Below are positions 1 to 11,299 of a DNA stretch of 64,000 nucleotides, one piece after another (the stretch's first letter is position 1; each line of letters starts with the position of its first letter). The DNA is taken from positions 992,001 to 1,056,000 of the forward strand of contig JAWZYV010016535.1 in NCBI GenBank assembly GCA_038373885.1. The letters are read 5' to 3'. Source of the DNA: Cheiracanthium punctorium (Eukaryota; Arthropoda; Arachnida; Araneae; Cheiracanthiidae). The notes beneath the pieces are model-generated. The model was given only the letters and a program-made list of their open reading frames with translations, was not told where the DNA came from and made no database searches. Made by a program: the position numbers and the translations under genes.

Positions 1-1592
1 GACATGTATATGGGGGGGGTGTCTTTACCGATTGAAAAACCATATTCGAACTGGGCATTATATTATTGGACTTTTTTTTAAAATGGCCTCATTAGAGCAA
101 TAAAAAAAAATAAATAAAAACTTGGAAATTTTTTTCACTAAAGAAGTGCAACAGAACTTCTGCAGCACTATTGCAGCTAAAAGAGCTTCTTATCTTAAAA
201 CTTTTCTAAGTTTCCTTTTTTCTACTAGAAATATAGTCTTAAAGTTTAGTTTTAATTTAAAATTAAAATAAGTTTTAACGGAATTCAAATGTGATTTTAT
301 TTTAACCTTAACAATCTTGAAATTCTAACTTTCAAATTAAATATATTTTGTTTGAGAATCCAAGTGTCTTTTCTTATAGTGTAATTTTCTTCTATAAATA
401 TACTCTTAAAGTTTAGTTATTAAAATTTGAAATTCATATAACTAGTTTACGCAGTCAGTCTGATGTTTTGATACGTCGTCTAACTCTTCAAATTTTAAAA
501 TAGTAAAGTGTTACATTTATTTATAGAAATCTCTTAAAAGCCATGTGATTTTGGTATGATTATAGATTTTAGTTTCTTTAGCAACGATTTCTCAAAATTT
601 TCAGCCTTTTATTCTGAAGAACTGTAGCATGTCTGTAAAGGTCATGATTCCCAGTCGCCATGTGGTGACTAAGTTGATGAAAAAATTCCTTACGTTCACC
701 ACTTTTATTTAATTCAATTTATATACTTTGGTTTTTGATTACTGTGTTTTATTTTCTTTGAAATACAAGGATAGAATTTACAATTCACTAGGAGAAAAGA
801 ACGGGAATATCTATTGCCTTCCCCTTCCTTTTTCATCATACTATTGTGAATATTTTGACACTAATCCCACAAAATCGCATATGCTGGAGGTACACCTACA
901 AACAGGAGACTCACTCAATATGAATGCATGGAAGACATTCTTGGAACCAAGAACAACCAATCACGTGCGTGTGTATAGAGAAAAAAAAAATCTATATTTT
1001 ACAACAAAGCCACGCGAACATTCCTGATTTTTATAGCAATAAGATATGCTTACTATATATTACTTTTTCTAACTTTATTAGATATTTATATTGCTGTAAA
1101 ATCCCAAAAGTAACCCCTCCTCGAAAATAAGCCCCTCCCCCTTTTCCTAGCAAAAGTGAAATCATTCCATTTTCTTGGAATATAAATTAACCCTCCCTTT
1201 TTTCCCCCATCATGTCTGAGCCAAAATACGGTATTGCACGTGCGAGGAAAAATCTAGCTTATAAAGGTTATTATTAATTACCCTATATGCTCAAGTATAA
1301 TCTGAACCTATAACTTTACTTTAAAAGATTAGTAAAAAATCAAGAAACCAAGTATAAGCTGAAAGTAAAAATGCATAGCCCAGAAGATGGATTACTTCTT
1401 TCAGCTCCTTCCTTTCTCTTTAGTGCTGATAGTAATTAAAGTCAATCTCCACGTAATAAGTGTTTAAGTAATAAAAAGCATCAAGAGTTATCGCAAAGCA
1501 TTCAATGTTTAAAACATTTCTCTGATGCACAATCATATTACATAATCAACTTGAGCTGTGGACCTAACAGAAGTGTTTATTTTGACCAGAGT
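1..1592. other. AT-rich intergenic DNA, no gene recognised
   Basis: Both strands hold only short open frames with no recognisable domain or splice-flanked conserved stretch. Around 1098-1240 there is a C-rich patch (runs of ccct and ccccc) ending in a tacggta-like motif, which resembles the end of a decayed DNA transposon, but I cannot find its partner end. No RNA gene or array seen. Confidence 0.5.
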
Positions 1593-3239
1593 CAGAGGCG
1601 TAGCTAGGGTTACCAGCGCCCGGGGACAACTGAAGATTTTGCGCCCCCCCTCCACCTTCCCCTAAAAAGGGAAAGGGCAAACCCATAAAAGTTCTTCAGA
1701 AAACTGTAATATCTGAAAATTAAAAAAAAAATTTAATTAAAAAAAGTGATTAAAAAATACAATTATTTAAAATACGTTAAATCCCCCACCCCCTTCCTTT
1801 CTTGATTGCATTTTGGCTTGTTTGCCGATTACAGCTACTTTCTTTTAACATCAAAACCTTCTGTACCATTTGTCCATAGAACGCCATACCATTTACCCAT
1901 AGAAGCCCATTATCAACGTAATTCGTTATGTGAAAAAAGTGATAGAAATAATCTAAGGACAAGTTTTAAGAATAAAACATTTTAATTCATTAACTGACAA
2001 TTTTCTACTTTTAAAAAAAAATTCCCTTTTAACTCTCCACATTCAGGCGGGCTTTAGTCCCCACCATTGGGGGGTGGGCATATGTCAGTGATACAAAAAT
2101 GTTTTATCCTTCTTCAGCAGTCGAATTAACTATATTTAATATTTATGTCAGGCCAAAACTAATTTATACTTGCTTTACCGTGTATCTCGTCTAGTGATTT
2201 GCACTTCGATAGATTATGCACACCAGCTAATAATGAATGTACGTATGATGGCATTTATTTTCTACAATTCGAATATTTTACTGACCCGATTACCAAACGG
2301 ATCAAAATGAATTTTTTTCGGGCTTTTTTTTTCTGGCATTTGAAATATAAGACATTTTGAATTCTTTTCCAGTTACTGATATCAACTTTTTTTTTTTTCC
2401 GAGAAGATGCTCAAAACTTGTACTATTTCTTGCATTATTACTAGTAAAAATATAATTAAAAGAACAACCTTAAGCACTGAAAAATTTTAAACACGCATTT
2501 TTATTTCAAAAAATCATAATTAGCATTCAGCAATATAGAAAACTGCAAAAGTACAATATTTCTTACCTTAACTTGAAGGTTCTCTTGGGAAGGAGAACCA
2601 GAAACGCAGACTTTAAAGCAGTTTCTATTTAAATATGCAGCTTTTTAAAAAGACGAGTACAGCAGATTATTACTATATAAGGAATGAAAGACTAAGTAGA
2701 ATCATGTGAGAAAAAAATATCTCACGTTGACATTCAGTTCTCTTCAAATGTCCCCGAATTGCGAGAGAGCATCCAGACAGTGGCGGCTCGTGGGTTATTT
2801 AAATGGAGGTTCACAAAAAAAAAAGTCGAAAATTAAATAGGCAGATACAACGCACCTTACAAATTAAAATATATTTGCGTTTCCAGCAGTTAAAGGAAAA
2901 CAATGCACGCAACTGAAAGAAAACAAGTAATATTTTGTCTTACATTTCGTCACCAAGATAAGTGTTAGCAAAGGTACAAGTCTTGATTCATTTTATTTCA
3001 ATTTTTTGTCAAAGGATAGTATTGAAAATTGTCCCTGCTTTAGCTCCGAAACACTTCTTTTGCTCCCATCTTAATTATTTACACTAGTTTCTAAAAAAAA
3101 AAAATATTTTAGTGGAAAAAGGATAGAAATGAAATAAAAATGGATTAACTAACCGAACGTAACAAACCAAGGGAAAATCCGGAAGAGATAACCGCAAAAA
3201 ATGTCCCTTGTGCACACCGAAAATGTGCGAACGGAATGA

Positions 3240-3724
3240 TATCAGAAGAGCCGTACTGCTTCTCAATTCTCTCCGCTTCTGTTCTCAGAGAGCGGATCAG
3301 AAGGGAATTTTTGCGTTCGCACGAGCGATCGATTAAAGGCTGTACTGTAGAACCTACACTACAGTGCGTTAGCCATAATCAGAGTATTTTAATAATAGTG
3401 GGGGAAGAGAGTAAAACTGACGTTTTAAATTCACAAAAATCTAGAAGTGTACTTAATATTTTTAAAAAATAATAATTTGTCAATGTGTTTATTTTATATT
3501 AGCTGAAGTACCCGACGTTGACGGGTTAGTATAGAAAAAAAAAAATGCAAATTTCCAAAAAGCAAGAACTTTCGTTAGCATTGTAGGAGTACACAGAATG
3601 GATGGTATCAGAAGAGCCGTACTGCTTCTCAATTCTCTCCGCTTCTGTTCTCAGAGAGCGGATCAGAAGGGAATTTTTCCGTTCGCACGAGCGATCGATT
3701 AAAGGCTGTACTGTAGAACCTACA
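3240..3724. repeat. Pair of 119-bp near-identical direct repeats
   Basis: Positions 3240-3358 and 3606-3724 are almost identical (one clear difference, gcg versus ccg, near the middle) and both end in gtactgtagaacctaca. The 247-bp spacer contains, near 3499, an agctgaagtacccg motif that also begins the repeat at 57749. This looks like an insertion that split or duplicated the surrounding 119-bp segment. Confidence 0.75.
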
Positions 3725-3854
3725 GTACAGTACACAGAATGGATGTAGAATGTTGCCAAAGTAAAGAAAGCGAAGTTATAATTTTTATGTATATTGTTTA
3801 TTTGCCAGGAGAGGACAGCTCGCGTTACTGAATGTGTCGCTTAGAGCTACATAT

Positions 3855-4083
3855 GCGTCCTTCCCGGAATTTCCCGCCACAATTTGGAACCTCATCAGAA
3901 GGTGGGGGGAGGGCTTCTGAATATTGGCACCCCTCGGAAACTGTTAGCGACCGCTGAGAGGACTTTCGGAACCAAGGATTTAACGTGCACGTACACCGTG
4001 GTCTTTAGTGGTATGCCGGTATCGAACCCTCAACCTTGCGGTTACGAGTCCAACGCCTTAACCACTGGGCTACCACGGCCCTA
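3855..4083 (-). repeat. tRNA-derived SINE
   Basis: Read on the minus strand, the head resembles a tRNA: a box A (TAGCCCAGTGG, 4062-4072), an anticodon-like loop with CGT, and a box B (GGGTTCGATACC, 4018-4029), the internal RNA polymerase III promoter. After the tRNA-like part comes a body with tacgtgcacgttaaa, similar to conserved-core SINEs of invertebrates from memory. It is not a tRNA gene because the acceptor-stem 3' half and CCA-side pairing are replaced by SINE body. The downstream boundary is approximate. A head-only copy sits at about 5265-5374 as part of the tandem duplication. Confidence 0.65.
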
Positions 4084-6527
4084 TGTACATTGTTAAAATA
4101 TTACAGGTTAGAGAGTAACTTAGTAATATTATTTCATTCGCTTTAGTCGTAATTATGTGATGAGCGGACGAATATTTCCGCATATTGAAATAATTTTCGC
4201 AAAATCTCAAAATCTAATCAACATTTTTGAAAAATTGGAACCCTGGAATTTAAGTTGAGTTGAAACCTATCATGTCACCAAATTTCGTTTCATTCCCTGC
4301 AGTCTTTATTTCGTGATGCTGGAACAAAAATTTCAGCATTTTAAAACGATTTTCACAAAATCTCAAAATGTAATCAAAATATTTTTTAAATTCAACACCT
4401 ATAAATTAAGATTAGCAACTACCTATCATATCACCAAATTTCGTATTAGTCGTTATTACGCGATGCTTGAAGAAATATAACCGCATTTTGAGAGAATTTT
4501 CACAAAATCTCAAAATCTAATCAAAATGTTTAAAAAATTGGACACCTATACTTTATGTTGAGCAACATCATGTGACCAAATTTCATATCATTCGCTTTAG
4601 TCATTATTATGTAATGCGTGAATAAAAATTCACTCAGTTTGAAACGATTTTCGCAAAATCCCAAAATCTGATCTTTTTTTTTTTTTTTAATTTTTTTTTT
4701 TTTTTTTTTTAGATGCTTATAGTTTAAGGTGAATGACCACCTATCATTTCACCAAATACCATTTTTTCACCTTTGCTATTACGTGATGTGCGAACACAAA
4801 TTTACGCAGTTTGAAACAATTTTCGCAAAATTTCAAAATCTAATCAAGATTTTTTAAAAATTCGACGACAATGTTTTAAGTTGAGTGACCACCAATCATG
4901 ATACCAAACTTCATTTCAATCGCTTCGGTCGTTTTTAAGTGATGCTGGAACACAAATTTACGCAGTTTGAAAGGATTTTCACAAAATCTCGAAATCTAAT
5001 GACTTTTTAAAAATTCGACGCTTATGTTTTAAGTTGAGTGACCATCTATCATGACACCAAATTTCATATCATTCGCTTCACTCGTTTTTACGTGATACTT
5101 AAACAAAAAAGCGTCACGGACAGAATGACAGACAGACAAACTTTTTTTAAAATTTTTGAATTCCAAGAAGTGTACAGAAAAGTCTAATTTTATTTATATA
5201 GATATTTTACTTTGGGGCTTCACATACTCATCTCCTCAAATGTGAGGAGATGATTTTAACGTGCAAGGATTTAACGTGCACGTACACCGTGGTCTTTAGT
5301 GGTATGCCGGTATCGAACCCTCAACCTTGCGGTTACGAGTCCAACGCCTTAACCACTGGGCTACCACGGCCCTATGTACATTGTTAAAATATTACAGGTT
5401 AGAGAGTAACTTAGTAATATTATTTCATTCGCTTTAGTCGTAATTATGTGATGAGCGGACGAATATTTCCGCATATTGAAATAATTTTCGCAAAATCTCA
5501 AAATCTAATCAACATTTTTGAAAAATTGGAACCCTGGAATTTAAGTTGAGTTGAAACCTATCATGTCACCAAATTTCGTTTCATTCCCTGCAGTCTTTAT
5601 TTCGTGATGCTGGAACAAAAATTTCAGCATTTTCAAACGATTTTCACAAAATCTCAAAATGTAATCAAAATATTTTTTAAATTCAACACCTATAAATTAA
5701 GATTAGCAACTACCTATCATATCACCAAATTTCGTATTAGTCGTTATTACGCGATGCTTGAAGAAATATAACCGCATTTTGAGAGAATTTTCACAAAATC
5801 TCAAAATCTAATCAAAATGTTTAAAAAATTGGACACCTATACTTTATGTTGAGCAACATCATGTGACCAAATTTCATATCATTCGCTTTAGTCATTATTA
5901 TGTAATGCGTGAACAAAAATTCACTCAGTTTGAAACGATTTTCGCAAAATCCCGAAATCTGATCTTTTTTTTTTTTTAATTTTTTTTTTTTTTTTAGATG
6001 CTTATAGTTTAAGGTGAATGACCACCTATCATTTCACCAAATACCATTTTTTCACCTTTGCTATTACGTGATGTGCGAACACAAATTTACGCAGTTTGAA
6101 ACAATTTTCGCAAAATTTCAAAATCTAATCAAGATTTTTTAAAAATTCGACGACAATGTTTTAAGTTGAGTGACCACCAATCATGATACCAAACTTCATT
6201 TCAATTGCTTCGGTCGTTTTTAAGTGATGCTGGAACACAAATTTACGCAGTTTGAAAGGATTTTCACAAAATCTCGAAATCTAATGATTTTTTAAAAATT
6301 CGACGCTTATGTTTTAAGTTGAGTGACCATCTATCATGACACCAAATTTCATATCATTCGCTTCACTCGTTTTTACGTGATACTTAAACAAAAAAGCGTC
6401 ATGGACAGAATGACAGACAGACAAACTTTTTTTAAAATTTTTGAATTCCAAGAAGTGTACAGAAAAGTCTAATTTTATTTATATAGATATTTTACTTTGG
6501 GGCTTCACGTACTCATCTCCTCAAATG
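3974..6527. repeat. Tandem duplication, two ~1.27 kb near-identical copies
   Basis: Copy A spans about 3974-5242 and copy B about 5265-6527, with only scattered substitutions and a shorter poly-T in copy B. Copy B begins inside the SINE, so the SINE is complete in A and truncated in B. Each copy itself holds about seven diverged units of roughly 170-190 bp recognisable by phrases such as caccaaatttca and gcagtttgaaa, and ends with attttatttatatagat. The 22-bp junction (5243-5264) looks templated: see the findings. Confidence 0.9.
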
Positions 6528-7723
6528 GATGAGCCGCCACTGCATCCAGAACGTAATTTATGACTCAAGTACCGGATGATAGTACATAATAGGTGGTCTA
6601 CGCGTAGACATAACGAATACACTGAAACCTCTGGTCGATAGTCTTCCGGCAACAAGGTAACTGAGGAGTCAAAAAATTTACGACTGATTTCTTGCACTTT
6701 CTAGATAAACATACACGGGTTATTGAAAAATATTTTGCCTCATGTTCAATTTGAAGACTGAACTGTGGGCAAGAGCTTTAATGATTCCAGCTTTGATTTT
6801 TGATAATGATTGTATAAAGAAAAAATTTTTATTAATGAATGTTAAAAATCAAGTTTAAATTTATCTAAAATACAAGATTGTTTAAATAATTTAAAAAGAA
6901 TAATTTTACACTAGTATAGTGATCGGTGGATCTTTTATACGTTCTTATTAGAAATAATACTACATTTTATTATACTAATAAGAGTTATATTAAAAGTTGC
7001 GTTATTAATTACCAAACGGGTGGATCGTACACAGGAGCGCCCCGACACAGTAAGCAAGATAAGCAAGGGGCGCCATCTTCGGAGAGGCGCTATTTTGAAC
7101 TCAAAACTGAGAAAACTTGATCTGAATTTAAGAGAGTATTTTGGGTTTGAGAATGCCATTCTCTATTACCGATTAATAATATATATAGGCTTTTTTTTTT
7201 TTTTTTTTTTTTTTTTTACCATGGCTAATGCATAAAAGTTTGATTTGTAACACCATAAATATCCAAAACGAAATCCTCCAAGATCATTCTAAAAAAGTTT
7301 GGGAAAACTTGAGTAATGTTTTGACCTTGATAAAATACTGTAAACAAGAATTCTGGAACATCCTAGGAATATAGTCAGAGACAGAAATGGCCAAATATAA
7401 AAAACGCAGTTACACGACACAGAAGCCGTCAAGAGAGAAGAAAAAAGGAATGGGGAAGCTCAACTCGATTTCCAAAGAAAATCTACTGAAATAGCTACAA
7501 ACATTTCCTGTACAAGTCATTGTGAAAAGTTTGATTATAACTTTATAAAAAAATTCATTTGTGATTGTTCTATTTTTTTTCTTTTTCTGTCAACAAATAA
7601 AAATACAAACACAACTCTTTTTTCTTCTAAAATTTCGTAACATCGATTTGGCGCCCCTTTGGTGCTGCGCCCGGGGACAGATGTCCCCCCTTGCCCCCCC
7701 CTAGCTACGCCACTGACCAGAGT

Positions 7724-8670
7724 GGAGCCTCCCTGTCTCTTTTTTCCACAGAAGCTTCGCCTTTGAAAAATTAAAGATTTCAATAGACATACTATAAGCT
7801 TGTAAATGTCATATGCTTGCTTTCCTGGAATTTGTAATAGATTGAAAGAAGGAGGAAATTTCATACTGAATCTATAACTTTGACCATAGCGCAGAGCTTT
7901 AATGCAATTATCTGCTCACTGACGGATTAAATGGGAGAATGGGGGACAGTTGGCACTCCGCCTTCCTCCCGAGAAAAAATATTATATAGAAATGCAAGAG
8001 ATCCTATTTTACTTCCATAAAATGGAAGCAGTGTTAAAAATATTATAGGTGACAGTTCAACATTAGCGAATGTTTAGAGAATAGGTTATTTGAAAAGACT
8101 GCAAATGCCAATTTGAGTGATTTTAATTCTGTTGGTGTAGTTGAATTGTGATGGCATGATAGTGTAAAAAGCAGAAGGGCATGTTTTCAGAATTAAAAAA
8201 TGATAATATTTGAAATGTTTGTGTTTTTTATTCAGCCTGATTTTTATTTATTTGCTTATTTTTCATTCATTTGAATTATGGGCAAAATTAATTAAATAAA
8301 CTATAGTATTTTTTATTATTAATAATTTTAAAAATATTCACAAAACATTGTATTATTATTCAATATTTCTAAACAATTTAATTTTTTGACCAAATTATAT
8401 CTAACATTATACCTTTATGCATATATATATATATATATTTTAATTACACATGAATTCTATGTATGCAAGATGCCATTCAAGTGGCCACTGAATTAATAAT
8501 GTCCAGTGGCCACTGGCCACTCTCAAAATTTGAGTCTTGACCTTTATCATCAGTCAGGACTTCTTCCTAGAGACACAAGTTTTACATTATGAACCATGTG
8601 ACTGTAGATGGACTACAATATTTTGTAAGCAACATATACATACTAAGAATATAAGTAAACCAATGAAAAC
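7724..8670. other. AT-rich intergenic DNA
   Basis: No gene recognised. Around 7940-8035 a segment with cccgagaaaaaa and cctattttacttccataaaatgga is shared with about 60940-60995, marking a dispersed repeat. An (AT)n microsatellite lies at about 8420-8440. Confidence 0.45.
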
Positions 8671-8680
8671 TAAATTTTAA

Positions 8681-8925
8681 TATGGCGGCTGTTCATTTAG
8701 AATGGGTTTGACGCCCCGTAGCAGAAACACCGCGACACGGCGACAATGTCGCGGACACAGAAATCTGCTTGCGGACAGTTTTTGTCGGCATATTCCAAAA
8801 AAAAAAAAAAATATTTTTAACTGTCTGCAACTTTCGGGAACATTTTGCCGCGGCCGCGGCTCGTTACGCTGTCTCCGCTCTGCGATGACGTCACTAACGT
8901 GAAAAACGCGCGAAAAGGAACGGCC
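8681..8925. promoter_or_regulatory. CpG-rich island-like segment, possible promoter
   Basis: About 245 bases with more than 25 CpG dinucleotides stand out in an otherwise AT-rich window. It contains a perfect CRE-type palindrome tgacgtca (8884-8891), a gccgcggccgcggc block and, at its left edge, aatatggcggctg, similar to a YY1 site overlapping a start codon. The plus strand there reads only a nine-codon frame beginning MAAVHLEW. It could be the promoter of a plus-strand gene ending near 14.1 kb, or a GC-rich transposon piece. Neither is proven. Confidence 0.3.
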
Positions 8926-9477
8926 GAATCTAGCTTTTACACACCTCTGAATCCTCCTGGTTTCCAATTTTTATTATTTGCCAACAATCATCATTTTCTA
9001 TTTCCCCTGCACCATTTTGGATTCGTTTTGTGGCCCATCGCAAAAATGCATTTATTTAAAATGTCCCCGTTCGGATAAATACGATTAAATATTATAACCC
9101 CATCATAAAAATATGAATGACTGATTGAAAACGGCCCTTCTACAAAATTACCTTCTAAATTGGACCTTTCTCACAGATATCACAGATATTGCTCATTAAA
9201 ATGTCTTTTACAAATGTTCTATTTTTTTTTTTCAGATCGAAATATTATTGTTATTGCTTTTTTCATCTTATGTTTTCATTTGCACGAGCTGATTACCCTG
9301 AAAGTGCCCCTACTGCAATGTTTTGTTTTTTGCTGACTCATGTGAGAACTCGATCAACAGAACTATGTGCGTATTTCGCTTAGGAATTGAGGGAAGAGGG
9401 AAGAAAATATAGTTGAAAAATACAACATTGTTTTAAGTCATCTAAGAATTTAATTTCCTCAAATATCGGTAGTTACA

Positions 9478-9601
9478 GTAATTAAAAAACTTTGTAAAAA
9501 ACACACATAAGAAATAAAAGTTTCGTTCAAAAAACGAACGAAACGCGTATCCTCTTTCCTTTTATTTCTTATGTGTGTTTTTTACAAAGATTTTTAATTA
9601 C
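9478..9601. repeat. Inverted repeat of Penelope-like element termini
   Basis: The arms 9478-9519 and 9560-9601 are 42-bp inverted copies (one mismatch or so) of a sequence containing tttgtaaaaaacacacataag. The same terminus occurs at about 22750-22778, next to a hammerhead-like motif. Between the arms, the plus strand reads cgaacgaaacgcgtatcc, which resembles the 3' half of the hammerhead core (GAAA plus a short self-complementary stem) seen in the other copy. This suggests two element ends joined head to head. Confidence 0.55.
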
Positions 9602-9959
9602 TTTATCGTTTAACACCAGTATTTTGAGTGTTTTTTCACTATAGGTAGTTACGTTTGATAAATACGTAGTTACGAATTATTAACAATTATTATTCGAGAG
9701 TTCGTCGCCAGTTGTTTAGTTATTCCTCTTCGATGTTTTAATTGTTTTGCACACTTGCAATCTTTTTCGCTCTTTTTTTACTTCCTTGTACGTAGTAAAG
9801 GAAGTAATGTGATCCTGAAAAATTTTGGGGGCCAAATTTCGACGAAAAAACTGATTTTGACTACCTCTAAATTTAATTAAAAATTTTTTTTCGATGCATC
9901 TCATCGTAAGCTAGCATGCACGATCATATTAACGCGTCTGCAACTCATTTTGACCAGCG

Positions 9960-11290
9960 GCGAGTCTATTGTGGCCAGTTTTTCCATGCCGTCTGTACGT
10001 ACGTATGTATGTAACTCGCATATCTCAAAAACTATTGGTCGTAGAATGTTGAGATTTGATATTTAGGATTGTTCTGTGATCTAGTTGTGCACCTCCCCTT
10101 TTGGTGGCAATCGAATGGATAGTTTATGTACAGGACCGCTCAAAAGATTCGAAATACATTACGCTCTATGGGCCGAAATTCATTAAACTCGCCTAACTCA
10201 AAAACTATTAGGCGTAGAATGTCGAAACTTCATATTTTGGATAGTTGTAACATCTAGTTGTGCACCTCCCCTTTTGGTTCCATTCGACTGGATAGTTTAT
10301 CTACAGAACCGCCCAAAATATTCGAAATACATTACGCTCAATGGGCCGAAATTCATTAAACTCGCATATTTTAAAAACTATTAGGTGTAGAATGTTGAAA
10401 CTTTATATTTAGGATTGTTGTAACATCTAGTTGTGCACCTCCTCTTTCAGTTCCATTCAACTGGATAGTTTATCTACAGAGCCGCCTAAAAGATTCGAAA
10501 TAAATTACGCTCTATGGGCCGAAATACATCAAAGCGTTTTTTAGAGGTATTGGGCTATTTCAAACGACTCAGAAGTGATATATGCTGTAAAGAGTTAGAA
10601 AATGAATTTCTCCATTAAAAAAAGTGTCTTTATCATTTATAGTTCTGCTACAGGAACACTCAAAAGATTTCCAATACATTACGGTCAATGGCAATTTTAG
10701 GGGCATTCATCCATTTCAAGCACAATACCGTCCTACCACATAAGTTAGGTAACGGTCCGACCACGGTCACGTGCCTCCCTCAAGAACTATGCCAAAAGTC
10801 GCCAAGCTTGGCGACTTTTTTGTGTACGTGTGTGCATATTTTACTCTCAAATCTCAAAAACTATTATGAAATTTCATACATAAGATTGTTATAACATCTA
10901 GTTGTGCATCTCGATTTTTGGTTAAAATCTACTGGAGAGTTTATTTACAGGACCACCGAAAAGAATTTCAGTACTTTAATGTCTATGGACATCTTCAAAA
11001 TAATACAATTGTAGACAGTCATTGTTTGGTATATGCCCAAAATCTCGCCGTCTGTCCTCGACCTTGGCGAGTTTTGACGAAATGTCGCCAAATTTGGCGA
11101 TAGTCAGTCATTTGGTCCATGCCCAAAGTATCGCCATTTGTCATCGTTCTTGGCGAAATATCGCCAAATTTGGCGATAATTTGTCATTGTTTGGTTTATG
11201 CTTAAAATCTCGCCAAATGTCGTCGACATTGACGAGTTTCGCCGAAATATCGCCAAATTTGGCGCCAAAAATTATTTCCTATTTTGTATA
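9960..11290. repeat. Diverged tandem repeat block (unclassified)
   Basis: Units of about 160-190 bp recur, each containing versions of ctcaaaaactatt, gtagaatgttga, atctagttgtgcacctcc and tggatagttta (near 10020, 10200, 10370, 10850). From 10794 the block changes to units built on short palindromes with the cgccaa...ttggcg core: a perfect 26-bp palindrome at 10794-10819, then 11085-11100, 11159-11178 and 11251-11264. No coding capacity is recognised. Confidence 0.6.
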
Positions 11291-11299
11291 ACTCTAAAA

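Larger units (their letters stand above)
2778..6542. mobile_element. hAT-like DNA transposon (inner, 3.8 kb) nested in the outer one
   Basis: It starts cagtggcggctcgtg and ends with gatgagccgccactg. The flanks carry the 8-bp duplication catccaga (2770-2777 and 6543-6550). Because both copies of the duplication lie inside the outer element, this insertion is the younger of the two. It carries two 119-bp direct repeats, a tRNA-derived SINE and a 1.27 kb tandem duplication, but no readable transposase. The same family of ends occurs again at 53413-54289. Confidence 0.85.
1593..7715. mobile_element. hAT-like DNA transposon (outer, 6.1 kb) with 8-bp target duplication
   Basis: The left end reads cagaggcgtagctaggg and the right end reads ccctagctacgccactg, so the ends are inverted repeats of about 17 bp. 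The 8 bases accagagt flank both sides (1585-1592 and 7716-7723), the target-site duplication length typical of hAT elements. Sequence just inside both ends also shares gcgcccggggac. No intact transposase is visible, so this is a non-autonomous or decayed copy. Much of its length comes from the second element inserted at 2778-6542. Family assignment rests on TSD length and the CA(G)...(C)TG termini; a Merlin- or P-like origin is less likely. Confidence 0.8.

Noticed and set aside
728..1130. Two overlapping open frames near the left edge
   Set aside because: They lack domain motifs and splice context; length is expected by chance and one starts at a non-ATG codon.
4010..4081. A tRNA gene (Thr-like anticodon)
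   Set aside because: Box A and B are present but the acceptor stem and 3' part are replaced by SINE body; repeated at 5300 through local duplication.
8677..8967. 96-codon minus-strand frame in the CpG-rich patch
   Set aside because: No ATG start, biased by GC-rich palindromes and a poly-A/poly-Phe run; no domain.
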